A stretch of 33,861 nt of DNA, from contig USSF01000018.1 of assembly GCA_900557405.1 (NCBI GenBank), positions 1-33,861 of the forward strand. The letters are read 5' to 3'. Positions 16,503 to 24,830 of this stretch are shown here, piece after piece; positions within the stretch are counted from its first letter, which is position 1, and the number at the start of each line of letters is the position of its first letter. The translations under genes were made by a program, and so were the position numbers. This DNA is from an uncultured Prevotella sp. GTDB taxonomy: Bacteria > Bacteroidota > Bacteroidia > Bacteroidales > Bacteroidaceae. The notes under the pieces are model-generated. The model was not told the DNA's origin. It did no database searches and worked only from the letters and a program-made list of their open reading frames with translations.

Positions 16503-16522
16503 AACCCTGCTGAACCCTGCTG
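16503..16522. repeat. Tandem 10-bp repeat
   Basis: AACCCTGCTG occurs twice in tandem (16503-16512 and 16513-16522), between the stop of the barrel-protein gene and the tRNA terminator. Confidence 0.6.
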
Positions 16523-16530
16523 ATTGCCAA

Positions 16531-16560
16531 AACAAAAAAAAGGATACTCAACGAGTATCC
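16531..16560 (-). terminator. Terminator of the tRNA-Arg gene
   Basis: Hairpin GGATACTC (16542-16549) / GAGTATCC (16553-16560), followed on the minus strand by eight Ts. Confidence 0.85.
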
Positions 16561-16566
16561 TCAAAG

Positions 16567-16641
16567 TGATTCTGCAGGGATTCGAACCCTGGACCCACGC
16601 CTTAGAAGGGCGTTGCTCTAATCCAACTGAGCTACAGAACC
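16567..16641 (-). tRNA. tRNA-Arg (anticodon TCT)
   Basis: A complete 75-nt cloverleaf on the minus strand. It has a 7-bp acceptor stem (GGTTCTG with CAGAATC, one G-T), D stem GCTC/GAGC and anticodon stem ACGCC/GGCGT with loop CTTCTAA (anticodon TCT, reading AGA). The T arm is CAGGG-TTCGAAT-CCCTG and the discriminator base is A. The 3' CCA is not encoded. It has its own consensus promoter and terminator. Confidence 0.97.
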
Positions 16642-16655
16642 CCTTTTTGCGGATG

Positions 16656-16687
16656 CAAAGGTACTACATTTATCAAACATGACCAAA
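16656..16687 (-). promoter_or_regulatory. Promoter of the tRNA-Arg gene
   Basis: Minus-strand TACCTTTG (-7, 16663-16656) and TTTG (-33, 16687-16684) separated by 20 bp. This matches the Bacteroidota sigma consensus exactly and is the best such promoter in the window. Confidence 0.85.
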
Positions 16688-16776
16688 TTTTAGTAAAAAA
16701 AGTTTTGAAAGGATTTCATGTGGCTATTTATCCGCAAGTGGGGAAAATGTAAATTATCGTTACCAAAGAAGTAAAG

Positions 16777-16819
16777 ATAAAAGAAAAGCAAGACTATCTC
16801 ACGCCTTGCTTTCTTTTAT
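16777..16819 (-). terminator. Likely terminator of the pyrKD operon
   Basis: Inverted repeat 16777-16792 / 16805-16819 (ATAAAAGAAA-type arm with one bulged base), 81 nt downstream of the pyrD stop. Confidence 0.6.
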
Positions 16820-16899
16820 ACAATATACATTTATTTACATTTTTAAACAAATGTCTTTCGTTTCCGATTTAAAACTTTTGTTTCTTTTTGTTAATACGT

Positions 16900-17811
16900 T
16901 TATGATTCAAGAGCACCGATTATTTCGGTTACAGATTTGCATCCATGACTGTCGAGCCAGTCGTTTATGCCATTCTTGACCTTCACTGTAACCTGCGGGT
17001 CAAGGAAGTTTGCCGTTCCGATTTCTATCGCCGTGGCTCCTGCAAGCATAAACTCAATGGCATCATGAGCATTACAGATGCCACCAAGTCCCACTACCGG
17101 AATGTTTACAGCCTTTGCCACCTGCCACACCATACGCACGGCAACCGGCTTCACGGCCGGTCCACTCAGTCCGCCGGTGTTGATGCTGAGCATCGGCTTA
17201 CGCCTCTCGATATCTATCGCCATCCCCATCAAGGTATTGATGAGCGACACACTGTCGGCTCCTTCTGCCTCAACAGCACGCGCAATCTCCGTGATATCAG
17301 TAACATTAGGGGAGAGTTTGACAATCAGCGTCTTATGATAGCGCTGGCGCACAGCCTTCACTACGCTTGCCGCTCCTGCACAGGTCACTCCAAACGCCAT
17401 TCCGCCGTCTTTCACATTAGGACATGAGATGTTGAGTTCTATTGCCGGAATATTGTCCAACGCATCGATGCGGGCAGCACATTCGGCATAATCCTCTGGC
17501 GAAGAACCACTTACGTTTACAATCATATTTGTATCGATATCCTTTATCTCTGGATAAATATGCTCGCAGAAGTAGTCCACGCCTTTGTTTTGAAGACCCA
17601 CGCAGTTAAGCATTCCCGACGCCGTTTCGGCCATACGAGGGTAGTCGTTTCCCTGGCGGGGATTCAACGTAGTGCCCTTCACAATAATGCCTCCAATCTC
17701 GCTAAGCTCCACAAAATCAGCATATTCCGGCCCATATCCGAAAGTGCCGGAGGCAGTCATAACCGGGTTTTTAAGTCCCAATTTGCCTATATTTACTCTT
17801 AAATCTGCCAT
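16900..17811 (-). CDS. pyrD: Dihydroorotate dehydrogenase, class 1B catalytic subunit
   Basis: A 303-aa FMN enzyme oxidising dihydroorotate to orotate in pyrimidine synthesis. It shows the N-terminal ASGTFGYG flavin loop, Lys45 in IIVKGTT and the catalytic Cys130 in [12 protein letters not shown] (cysteine marks the class 1 enzymes). NTLMGMAID and [19 protein letters not shown] form the phosphate-binding end. Class 1B enzymes need PyrK to pass electrons to NAD+, and pyrK lies immediately upstream with a 13-nt overlap, so the pair is translated as an operon. Confidence 0.97.
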   Translation of the reverse strand: MADLRVNIGKLGLKNPVMTASGTFGYGPEYADFVELSEIGGIIVKGTTLNPRQGNDYPRMAETASGMLNCVGLQNKGVDYFCEHIYPEIKDIDTNMIVNVSGSSPEDYAECAARIDALDNIPAIELNISCPNVKDGGMAFGVTCAGAASVVKAVRQRYHKTLIVKLSPNVTDITEIARAVEAEGADSVSLINTLMGMAIDIERRKPMLSINTGGLSGPAVKPVAVRMVWQVAKAVNIPVVGLGGICNAHDAIEFMLAGATAIEIGTANFLDPQVTVKVKNGINDWLDSHGCKSVTEIIGALES

Positions 17812-18575
17812 GATAAGTCATTTACGTTAAACACTGGTCCTTCTTTACATACACACAGGTTGCCCTTCTTGGTGCCTTCCACACAACAGAGGCAGGCCCC
17901 GACGCCACACGCCATCTTGTTTTCGAGCGACGCCTCACAGAATATTCCCTCTGCATGAGCATATCTTGCCACGGCAACCATCATCGGCTTAGGGCCGCAG
18001 GTTGATATCTGGCCGAACCTAACCTGCTGAAGCACAGAATGGTTGGTCACGAAGCCCTTTTCTCCCTCCGAGCCGTCTTCCGTCGTTATGCACACCTCGC
18101 CATACTTCTTGAACTCATCTATCAGCAGGAGATCTTTGGCAGAACGGGCACCAAGCAGATAAACGGGGCGTATACCATTGTCGTTCAACACCTTACCGAA
18201 ATTCAGCAATGGGGCCACGCCCACACCGCCTCCTACGAGCAACACCTTGGTGCTCTTGTCTTGCGGCATAGTAAACGAGTTGCCGAGCGGCAGCATGCAG
18301 TTGAGCGTATCACCCGCCTTTAATCGAGCTAATGCCCGGGTGCCGTCGCCTATGGCTGCCACAAGCAGCCACAGCTCATTTGTCTGATAATCAACGAAGT
18401 TTATGGAAATGGGGCGGCGCAGAAACGTGGTTGACGACCCGTCAACCTTCACCTCAACGAACTGTCCAGGCTGCATTTCCGGCAGCGCCTCCGAATGGGT
18501 AAGCTTCAGCAGAACATATTTCTCGTTAATATGTTCCACGGAAGACACAATCAAGTCTAAAACGTATTTTTTCAT
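17799..18575 (-). CDS. pyrK: Dihydroorotate dehydrogenase electron-transfer subunit
   Basis: A 258-aa FAD and [2Fe-2S] subunit that carries electrons from PyrD to NAD+. It has the FAD motif RRPIS (53-57), the NAD-binding loop GGGVGVAP (115-122) and four cluster cysteines, Cys223, 228, 231 and 243, in CGVGACLCC and the following CVC. The open frame runs up to 18776, but the extension contains the predicted -7 box and has no family counterpart. ATG 18575 ([10 protein letters not shown]) is the start. It overlaps pyrD by 13 nt. Confidence 0.96.
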   Translation of the reverse strand: MKKYVLDLIVSSVEHINEKYVLLKLTHSEALPEMQPGQFVEVKVDGSSTTFLRRPISINFVDYQTNELWLLVAAIGDGTRALARLKAGDTLNCMLPLGNSFTMPQDKSTKVLLVGGGVGVAPLLNFGKVLNDNGIRPVYLLGARSAKDLLLIDEFKKYGEVCITTEDGSEGEKGFVTNHSVLQQVRFGQISTCGPKPMMVAVARYAHAEGIFCEASLENKMACGVGACLCCVEGTKKGNLCVCKEGPVFNVNDLSWQI

Positions 18576-18596
18576 CAGTTTGTTAATAAGTTTCTG

Positions 18597-18604
18597 CAAA
18601 AGTA
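18597..18604 (-). promoter_or_regulatory. Promoter -7 box of pyrKD
   Basis: Minus-strand TACTTTTG matches TAnnTTTG, 22 nt upstream of the pyrK start. No pyrimidine-responsive leader is visible, and the leader would be about 15 nt. Confidence 0.55.
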
Positions 18605-18663
18605 GGCAAAATCTCCCGAAAACAGAATTATCCCACCTTGATTTTGCATCAAACAAACTGAAT

Positions 18664-19149
18664 TTATTTCTTAGGAACGAAACTTTCCCAAGTCTGGTCA
18701 TCATAAAAGACGCGTATTTCAGTAATTTTGCGCGGCTCCCTTTCCTTAAAGACCACGTCCGTGCGCACGGCAGCACGCGCCTGCGTCTGACTGTATGGTT
18801 TCGGATTATAGCCCTGATTATCCTTTACGCCATGAGCGGTCGCAGCGGGATCCGCAGCATCCATATCGCCGAAGTCAAGCATCTGCTCACCGGCCAGACC
18901 CTCCTGTGGGGTAGAGGAGGAACTGTTTCCTGGATTCTCGTCCAGAAACATCGATCCCTTTCCAAACATCAGCCAATCAATATTGATATTCGGAAATTTA
19001 TTTTTTATAGCCTCAATGGTGTTCAGCGTCGGCTTCGTCCTTTCGCTCAGGATGCTGCTCAATGTAGCTGGAGCCATTCCGAGGAACTGAGCGAAGTTCT
19101 GCTGGTTCATATGCTGGGCCTCCATCAGCTGTCTGATTCTATCTTTCAT
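18664..19149 (-). CDS. XRE-family helix-turn-helix regulator
   Basis: A 161-aa protein with an N-terminal Cro/C1-type HTH: residues about 1-35 contain NQQNFAQFLGMAPATLSSIL, and the domain ends near DWLMFGKG. The middle (about 70-130) is low-complexity and probably flexible. The C-terminus (ITEIRVFYDDQTWESFVPK) is a short conserved-looking tail. It probably binds DNA as a dimer. It lies upstream of pyrKD in the same direction with its own consensus promoter and a 700-bp gene-free AT-rich region behind. Target genes are unknown. Autoregulation is plausible, because the dyad ACCGC-N5-GCGGT (19171-19185) lies between promoter and start. Confidence 0.9.
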   Translation of the reverse strand: MKDRIRQLMEAQHMNQQNFAQFLGMAPATLSSILSERTKPTLNTIEAIKNKFPNINIDWLMFGKGSMFLDENPGNSSSSTPQEGLAGEQMLDFGDMDAADPAATAHGVKDNQGYNPKPYSQTQARAAVRTDVVFKEREPRKITEIRVFYDDQTWESFVPKK

Positions 19150-19202
19150 ATCTCTCTTTTATAGTGATGAACCGCTTTTTGCGGTGTTTTTGAATGACTT
19201 TA

Positions 19203-19233
19203 CAAAGGTAAACCTTTTTTGGAACATACACAA
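19203..19233 (-). promoter_or_regulatory. Promoter of the XRE regulator gene
   Basis: Minus-strand TACCTTTG (19210-19203) with TTG at 19233-19231, separated by 20 bp. It is a full match to the Bacteroidota consensus. Confidence 0.75.
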
Positions 19234-19239
19234 CATTTG

Positions 19240-19740
19240 TAGATAATATTTTAATTTTTAAATATCGAGTTTTGATATTCGGATTCACAAATACGAACAC
19301 GTAAAGTTGATATTACTGCGTTTTACAAACACAAATTCGAATTTACACATTTAAAATCATGTATAAGCCTTTATTTAAGGGAAATATGCAATTAATTGAC
19401 TGACGAGAGGTTATTTACGTCCATATATTAGTAATATGCGTGTATTCAGGTAGATATAAGGGGTATTTTACGTATTATACATGTAAATTATCGGAAATCA
19501 GAGCGGAAAAATGCTGAGTTTTAAGTATTTAGCAAGGATTTTAATGGTAGTATAAATATTCGTATCAATATCAAAACATAAATGTTTGAATTTAAAAACA
19601 TGTATTCAACTATAGTAAACAATGCTTGTTTGATTCGAAAACATAAATACATTTATAAATCAATGTTCACGATTTACATATTATACATTTACAAATTTAC
19701 CATTTGTGAATACAAACAAATGTTAACAATGAATTTTTAA
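19240..19740. other. Gene-free AT-rich region with clustered palindromes
   Basis: No credible coding frame lies between the XRE promoter and the holA terminator. The DNA is strongly AT-rich and holds several short perfect dyads: AAACAT/ATGTTT (19574-19587), TTGAAT/ATTCAA (19586-19609) and AAACAA/TTGTTT (19617-19631). AAAACATAAAT also occurs twice. No tRNA, rRNA or recognisable RNA is seen. It may be regulatory DNA or a decayed region. Confidence 0.5.
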
Positions 19741-19965
19741 GGTTCTGAGAAGGCAAAATTTTGAAATACGAAAGCATTCCGAACCGACGGAAAGAAGACT
19801 TGAAAACATGCCGTTCTCAGAGGGGAAAAAAGCTCCTAACCTCCTGATTCCATGTGGAAATACGTCAGAAATCCATGTACGGATAATGAATTTCTTTTTA
19901 CAAAAACAGTGCTTTTTTGATGGGAAAAACGGCAGAATCCAGCTCCGAAAACCATAAAAAACAAA

Positions 19966-19996
19966 TGCTCCGATGCCGGAACCAGACATCGGAGCA
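19966..19996 (-). terminator. Terminator of holA
   Basis: Perfect 10-bp stem TGCTCCGATG (19966-19975) / CATCGGAGCA (19987-19996), followed on the minus strand by TTTGTTTTTTATGG. It lies 40 nt past the holA stop. Confidence 0.8.
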
Positions 19997-20036
19997 TATA
20001 TATAATAAGGTATAAGGGTGGAAAATCAGAGTGGAA

Positions 20037-21071
20037 TCAGTGCATTATGAAAAAGACGAGCTCCTTCAGCAGTTCGCCAGGAGGGGTGTTCGGATTGTCG
20101 AGCCCCTTGACTTTCGTATCGGTTTCACGGATTTTCTCGATAATCTGCATCACTTTCAGTCCTGAGTAATTCCTCATTCCGAGCATGAATTCCTTGGCAG
20201 CCCACGGTCCGCGCAGATCGAGCCACCTCGCCACCTCGGCGTCATTGTTGCGGTTCGGAGCATAATACGCCAGCATGAGATTCTGGAAATACGAAAATAA
20301 AATAGGTATAAGCACGAACGCCCCACCCGTCTTCGGGTTGCTGTCGAAATAATCCACGATGCGGTTCGCCTTCATCACATCCTTCGCGGCAACTGCCCCG
20401 CGGAGCTCGAAGGCGTTGAAGTCCTTGCTGATTCCTATCCTCTGCTCCACCATCTGCGGTGTGATGCGCGTTTCGCCGTCGCCGAGCGAGAGCACGATTT
20501 TGTCCAGCTCACCGGTGAGCCGGCTCAGATCCGCCCCGATGTGGTCCGCCATCATCTGCGCCGCCTTATACTCAATGGTCGCCTCGGTGCGGCGCTTCAG
20601 ATAGCTCTCGATAAAGGCGGGCAGTTCGCTTTCGCGCTTCTTCTTGCTCTCAAACACCACTCCCGCCGCCTTGAACCTCGAAATCAGAGTTCGCTTGCGA
20701 CCGTCGATATTGCCGTTTTTATGACAAATCACCAGCACGGTGGTCTTTGCCGGTTTTTCGAGATATTTCTCCAGCTGCTCCCAATTCCTTATATTCTGCG
20801 CCTCCTTCACTATTATCACCTGCCTTTCCGCCATCACGGGATAACTGCGTGCGAGGTCGGCAATCTGGGCGGCGTTAGTGTCGGCCCCGAAAATTATCTG
20901 CTGGTTGAAATCCCTCTCTTCGGGTTTCAATGCATGCTCCGCAATGTAGTCGGAAATCCTGTCGATATAATACGACTCATCCCCCATCAACAAATATGTG
21001 GGCATGAATTTTCCGGCCTTCAGGTCAGCCATCACGCTGTCAAACGTCGGCGTTACTTGTTTTTCTGCCAT
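20037..21071 (-). CDS. holA: DNA polymerase III subunit delta
   Basis: A 344-aa clamp-loader delta subunit, which opens the beta sliding clamp at the replication fork. It shows the typical start (PTFDSVMADLKAGKFMPTYLLMGDESYYID), followed by EAQNIRNWEQLEKYLEKP and a C-terminal helical collar domain (FNAFELRGAVAAKDVMKANRIVDYF, PPGELLKELVFFIMH). Length is normal. It is a single leftward gene with its own terminator, divergent from the HSDR_N-type gene. No good -7 box was found in front of it. Confidence 0.93.
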   Translation of the reverse strand: MAEKQVTPTFDSVMADLKAGKFMPTYLLMGDESYYIDRISDYIAEHALKPEERDFNQQIIFGADTNAAQIADLARSYPVMAERQVIIVKEAQNIRNWEQLEKYLEKPAKTTVLVICHKNGNIDGRKRTLISRFKAAGVVFESKKKRESELPAFIESYLKRRTEATIEYKAAQMMADHIGADLSRLTGELDKIVLSLGDGETRITPQMVEQRIGISKDFNAFELRGAVAAKDVMKANRIVDYFDSNPKTGGAFVLIPILFSYFQNLMLAYYAPNRNNDAEVARWLDLRGPWAAKEFMLGMRNYSGLKVMQIIEKIRETDTKVKGLDNPNTPPGELLKELVFFIMH

Positions 21072-21283
21072 ATCATTTTTTAACTTATTTATACATTAGC
21101 CTTCATCCAACTGACAAACCATAAAATGTTTAAGTTTGTTAATAGAATTCAGACCATCTGCAATGTTCACTCTCTCACCTCATCGCAAAATCCATTCAGA
21201 AAAATACGCCGGTACAGTCATGCGAAAAAAATCCGGCCGCAAGATTTTCAATCCACCTGCCGCCGAATCTCATCAAATATTCT

Positions 21284-21291
21284 TACCTTTG
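21284..21291 (+). promoter_or_regulatory. Promoter -7 box of the HSDR_N-type gene
   Basis: TACCTTTG matches the consensus, giving a leader of about 70 nt. A second candidate, TAAGTTTG, lies far upstream at 21131-21138. Confidence 0.55.
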
Positions 21292-21366
21292 TATCTGTTG
21301 CACGGATTCCGCCGATTCGGTAATCTGATGCAAAGGAAATAAAAAAAATCCGATTACACGACAAAA

Positions 21367-21816
21367 ATGGAAAGATTAAACCTGCCACCATACGAATTCA
21401 AGACCAGGCAAGCCGACGGCAAGACATACATCCTCGACATTCTGCGCCGCCGCTTCATAGCACTGACACCCGAAGAATGGGTGCGCCAGCATTTCATCCA
21501 CTACCTCATAAACCACAAGGGCTACCCCTCGGCGCTGCTTGCCAACGAGGTGGAACTGAAAATCGGACAGAAGAAGCTGCGCTGCGACAGCGTGCTCTAC
21601 ACGCGCCAGCTCGCGCCGCGCATGATAATGGAATACAAGTCGCCGTCGGTGCAGATCACGCAGAAGACCTTCAACCAGATTTTCGCCTACAACACGCTGC
21701 TCCACGCCGACTACCTCGTGGTGAGCAACGGCATGACCCACTACTGCTGCAGGATTGACTACGAAAACAAATCGTACACCTTCCTCCCGGACATGCCCGA
21801 ATACAAAGACCTCTGA
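21367..21816 (+). CDS. Small PD-(D/E)XK-fold protein (type I restriction R-subunit N-terminal, HSDR_N-like)
   Basis: A 149-aa protein matching the stand-alone HSDR_N domain found beside holA in many Bacteroidales. PD-(D/E)XK nuclease-like residues are visible: Glu61, Asp74 (RCDSVLY), Glu89 and Lys91 (MIMEYKSPS), with a Q-x-F-N-Q helix after. The N-terminal half (ILDILRRRFIALTPEEWVRQ) is the conserved helical part. It has no helicase or specificity partner nearby, so a restriction role is unlikely. A housekeeping nucleic-acid role is guesswork. Confidence 0.85.
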   Translation: MERLNLPPYEFKTRQADGKTYILDILRRRFIALTPEEWVRQHFIHYLINHKGYPSALLANEVELKIGQKKLRCDSVLYTRQLAPRMIMEYKSPSVQITQKTFNQIFAYNTLLHADYLVVSNGMTHYCCRIDYENKSYTFLPDMPEYKDL

Positions 21817-21924
21817 CTGCAGCCCCGTCCCGATGGCAGGACATGCGGAGAAAACAAAATTCATAAAAACCTGCATCCCTGATAAAAAAAATACATAAAA
21901 CGGCATACGCTGCCCGAATAAAAT

Positions 21925-22021
21925 CACTACCTTTGCATAAAGTAGGCTGCACCTCGGCAATTGAAGCAAGTTTCATTGCGCTCGGTTTGCACTACCTTTG
22001 CATAAGGTAGGCTGCACCTCG
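21925..22021 (+). promoter_or_regulatory. Duplicated promoter/operator unit of the HU-HIG gene
   Basis: A 32-bp unit occurs at 21925-21956 and 21990-22021 (65-bp period) with one internal mismatch. Each copy contains the -7 box TACCTTTG (21928-21935 and 21993-22000), embedded in the dyad CTACCTT-N5-AAGGTAG, which is perfect in the second copy. Arranged this way, a dimeric repressor binding the dyad would cover the promoter. Similar units are, from memory, common in Prevotella and Bacteroides intergenic DNA. Confidence 0.7.
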
Positions 22022-22115
22022 ACATAACAACCAAGCAAGCACGAGCATGTTGTTCTGCACCAGATTTGCATTATATCTGCAAGGATAATCAAGATTAACA
22101 AATACCATAAAAATC

Positions 22116-22781
22116 ATGACAAAAGCATCAGGCTCCATCAAATACATGGAGCACCAGACCCCAATGACAGACGAGACAGGAAAACACCTCGTCCACCCAC
22201 AGTTCGTAAACAACGGCATCCACGACTTCGCTGCCATGACACGCAGCGTGGCCGAACACCGTCTGCTCGGCTCCCCACAGTTCATCGCTGCCATTGACGC
22301 CCTGGAGCAGGACACGCTCATGGCGCTCGCCATGGAAAAAGAAGTGCGCATAGGCAACATGTTCATCGTGAAGCCCAAGCTCTCAGTGCGGCACCACACC
22401 GATGCCGACGGCACCCCCTACCGCAACGTCTACCATGAGGGCGACCGCATTCCGCCCACCGACGTCAGCCTGACCGGCATCGAGGTGCGCCCCACCAAGG
22501 CATTCTTCAGCAAATTTCTCCTCCATCACTACCATGGCTGCAGCCGTGCCGGCCTAGTCCGCAGCAGACAGACCGCCGATACACAGCGCGAATTTTCAGC
22601 CGCCGCCGCAATCTGCCGCGAGAAAGGCTTCGTGACGGTGAGCGATCTCAGCCGCCACCTAAACATTTCCGGCTATATGGCGCGCAAGTTGCTAAGCACC
22701 TGGTGCCAGGGAGAATCACCATCCATGACCTGTACTAAAGCAGGTTATTCCAAGCTCTACCAGCTAATGACTACAGAATAA
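22116..22781 (+). CDS. HU-like (HU-HIG) DNA-binding protein fused to a winged helix
   Basis: A 221-aa protein. Residues about 8-145 match the Bacteroidota HU-HIG variant of the HU/IHF fold: an N-terminal helical dimer part (GIHDFAAMTRSVAEHRLLGS, FIAAIDALEQDTLMAL), EVRIGNMFIVKPKLS and the LTGIEVRPTKAFFSKF strand. Residues about 160-220 resemble a winged helix-turn-helix (VTVSDLSRHLNISGYMARKLLSTW). It probably binds or bends DNA and may regulate its own duplicated promoter. Start ATG 22116 follows a leader of about 110 nt. A hairpin terminator is at 22830-22886. Confidence 0.82.
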   Translation: MTKASGSIKYMEHQTPMTDETGKHLVHPQFVNNGIHDFAAMTRSVAEHRLLGSPQFIAAIDALEQDTLMALAMEKEVRIGNMFIVKPKLSVRHHTDADGTPYRNVYHEGDRIPPTDVSLTGIEVRPTKAFFSKFLLHHYHGCSRAGLVRSRQTADTQREFSAAAAICREKGFVTVSDLSRHLNISGYMARKLLSTWCQGESPSMTCTKAGYSKLYQLMTTE

Positions 22782-22829
22782 AAGGATCCGGTAATCCAAA
22801 CCTTGCTTTAAGAGACCATAATAATATCA

Positions 22830-22886
22830 AAGTTCTTCACCTCTCCCCAATCTTCCATAAGACAAAAGAGCCGAGGCGAAGGACTT
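22830..22886 (+). terminator. Terminator of the HU-HIG gene
   Basis: A 14-bp imperfect stem (22830-22843 / 22873-22886, one mismatch and one G-T pair), followed by TTCTTTTTC. Confidence 0.7.
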
Positions 22887-23016
22887 TTCTTTTTCGCCCG
22901 ACCAACTAACAGGAATAGAAGCACTTACGCCCTACTCCACCACAGTCCCTCATTTTCCCCCACGTATTGCCGTTTCCGCAGCCACAAGCCGTTACCCGCC
23001 CGGTAATCCCTCTACC

Positions 23017-23116
23017 GTGAAAAACATTTCTTACTATAGTGAAAAGCACTTACCACTATAGAGAGAAACACTTTTCTCTACAGTCGTACCTCCAAAGAGC
23101 AATGCTTTTTGACTAA
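23017..23116. repeat. Degenerate 22-bp tandem repeats
   Basis: Three adjacent 22-bp units (23017-23038, 23039-23060, 23061-23082) share GTGAAAA-CA-TT and end in CTATA or CTACA. A diverged fourth is at 23095-23116. They lie in the 650-bp gene-free stretch 22782-23432. Apart from these repeats and the two flanking terminators I see nothing else in it. Confidence 0.65.
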
Positions 23117-23340
23117 CGAACAGCACTATTCATGCCCCAGAAACGAATATTTTCTGACCGAACGCACATTCACAGAAAACAAAGGGACATAGGGAAACAT
23201 ACATTTGGGTAATTAGAAAATAAAAAAGCTATTGCCATAAAGAACAAGGCTGAATCTTTAGGTTTCACCATGGAATAAAAAGACCAAATAAGATTCAATC
23301 AATATAAAGGATTAAACGACTATCCCTTAAAAACAACTAT

Positions 23341-23384
23341 AAAGCAGAAGGAAAGCCACTCGAACATGATTTTCCTTCTGCTTT
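23341..23384 (-). terminator. Terminator of the Rpn/PDDEXK_2 gene
   Basis: Perfect 14-bp stem (23341-23354 / 23371-23384) with a 16-nt loop, 49 nt past the leftward stop. Confidence 0.7.
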
Positions 23385-23432
23385 AGATTTTATATTCTGA
23401 TTTTAATTTAAATATCTTCCATTATTCCACTA

Positions 23433-24500
23433 TCACGCCAGCAGGGCGTTCACATCGTCTATGGTCTTGCCTGTCAGCATTGCTATTTCTTCTGCCGACA
23501 TTCCTTTGCCGGCCATCGATTTGACCATAGATACAATCTGGGAAGTCGCTTCGGAGAGCCGAGCATCTTTTTCAGACAACTGAGCATCTTTTTCAGACAA
23601 CTGAGCATCTTTTTCAGACAACTGGGCTGCTTTCTCAGACAACTGAGCTGCTTTCTCGGAGAGCTGGGCATTTTTCTCGGAGAGCTGGGCTGCTTTCTCG
23701 GAGAGCTGGGCATTTTTCTCGGAGAGCATCTCGTTCAGCTTCATCACCTGCGTGTCGCGGGCTTCGATGACGGAATAGAATTCGTCCTCGTCGTTCATCT
23801 CCTGGCGCACTTCGGCGTTCATCGTGGCGAGGCTCAGGCGACGGAGGATATACATCATTTCGGTGTCGTCTTCATAGTCGTTCACATCGAGACAGACAAT
23901 CTGCTGGTTGCGCGAATCCCGCTGCGACTGGTCGAATACGCTCAGCACCTTGTCGAGCCGATTGTTTATCTTGCCGTGCAGGAGCGGTATCTGCACGATT
24001 ATGCTGTCGTGGACCAGACTGTTGATGAAGGGGTCCTTCATTCCGTTTTCCACCACCCTGCCGTCGTAGTCGTATGCGTTATGAGATACATAGACCACAT
24101 CCTTGTTGATATTCCCCACACGATGACCCAGCAGATATACGGCTATCATCGGCACAGCATATCCGTTCAGTCCGCCCTCCTTCACCATGTTCTCCTCGGC
24201 ATTGTATTGTGCGGCGAGATAACGGCGGAAGCGCAGGGTCTCCGTATCGAGCCACGTCTTCTGCAGCTCGATGAGTATAAGCCTCACGGTTCCGTCGTCT
24301 TCCTTCACTCTTGCGGCGAAGTCGATGCGGAACATGGAAATCTTGTCACGCGTCACGTTCGGATGCTCATGACGGCGCATCTCCACGCTCACCACCTCTT
24401 TCTTGAGCAGGGCGGAGAGCACGGTCTTGGCTATGCGTTCGTCTTCCATCAGGAACTTGAACACTGAGTCGTATATCGGATTTGCTACGGAATATATCAT
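23433..24500 (-). CDS. Rpn/PDDEXK_2-family nuclease (transposase-like) with heptad-repeat tail
   Basis: A 355-aa protein. Residues 1-230 match the PDDEXK_2/Rpn family, often annotated as putative transposase or recombination-promoting nuclease. Likely active-site residues are Asp60 (FRIDFAARV), Glu78 and Gln80 (ILIELQKTW), followed by RFRRYLAAQY. Residues about 257-319 are nine 7-residue units of the form L-S-E-K-x-A-Q, an ideal coiled coil. The C-terminal about 35 residues (MAGKGMSAEEIAMLTGKTIDDV) form a small helical cap seen in the family. No inverted repeats or partner genes mark it as an active mobile element. No consensus -7 box was found. Confidence 0.87.
   Translation of the reverse strand: MIYSVANPIYDSVFKFLMEDERIAKTVLSALLKKEVVSVEMRRHEHPNVTRDKISMFRIDFAARVKEDDGTVRLILIELQKTWLDTETLRFRRYLAAQYNAEENMVKEGGLNGYAVPMIAVYLLGHRVGNINKDVVYVSHNAYDYDGRVVENGMKDPFINSLVHDSIIVQIPLLHGKINNRLDKVLSVFDQSQRDSRNQQIVCLDVNDYEDDTEMMYILRRLSLATMNAEVRQEMNDEDEFYSVIEARDTQVMKLNEMLSEKNAQLSEKAAQLSEKNAQLSEKAAQLSEKAAQLSEKDAQLSEKDAQLSEKDARLSEATSQIVSMVKSMAGKGMSAEEIAMLTGKTIDDVNALLA
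23540..23728. repeat. 21-bp in-frame tandem repeat in the Rpn/PDDEXK_2 gene
   Basis: Nine consecutive 21-bp units encode L-S-E-K-x-A-Q heptads. Some neighbouring units are identical or differ by a single base, with two visible classes (GCTGCTTTCT-type and GCATCTTTTT-type), indicating recent expansion by slippage or recombination. Confidence 0.9.
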
Positions 24501-24660
24501 AATCTCTCGCTTCTTTTATTTTTCCGTCGCTAAGATAATGCTTTTCCCCGAAACCTCCAAAACTTTTACGCAAAAGGACGGAATATCGGCTAACGCAGGA
24601 ATCATTTTAGTTAAAAAAACGATTGCACGCCGCCTTTTTAGTTAAAATTGCCGAATTGCG

Positions 24661-24692
24661 TTGACTTGGATTCAAGGAAATGTATATATTTG
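24661..24692 (+). promoter_or_regulatory. Promoter of the secreted-protein operon
   Basis: TATATTTG at 24685-24692 with TTG at 24661-24663, 21 bp apart. It predicts a leader of about 130 nt that contains four copies of TTGATGA (24705, 24725, 24740 and 24754). Confidence 0.7.
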
Positions 24693-24830
24693 CTGCCGTC
24701 AAAGTTGATGATGACATATTTTGTTTGATGATACTAAAGTTGATGACGATGCTTTGATGATAACCGTATGAAGGACATAACGAGAACGTAATACTATATT
24801 TAATACTAACCTTTAAATTTAAGACACAAG

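Noticed and set aside
18576..18776. N-terminal extension of pyrK
   Set aside because: It overlaps the XRE gene and the predicted -7 box, and PyrK homologues start at the chosen ATG.
18403..19164. 253-codon plus-strand frame across pyrK and the XRE gene
   Set aside because: It spans two well-supported minus-strand genes and the promoter between them.
19723..19989. 88-codon minus-strand frame in the AT-rich gap
   Set aside because: It is Phe/Ser/Cys-rich without motif and runs through the holA terminator.
21925..22021. Possible two-repeat CRISPR or attachment site
   Set aside because: Only two copies, each containing a promoter box; no cas or integrase gene is nearby.
23540..23728. Possible CRISPR array
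   Set aside because: The repeats are contiguous 21-bp in-frame units with no spacers and encode a coiled coil.
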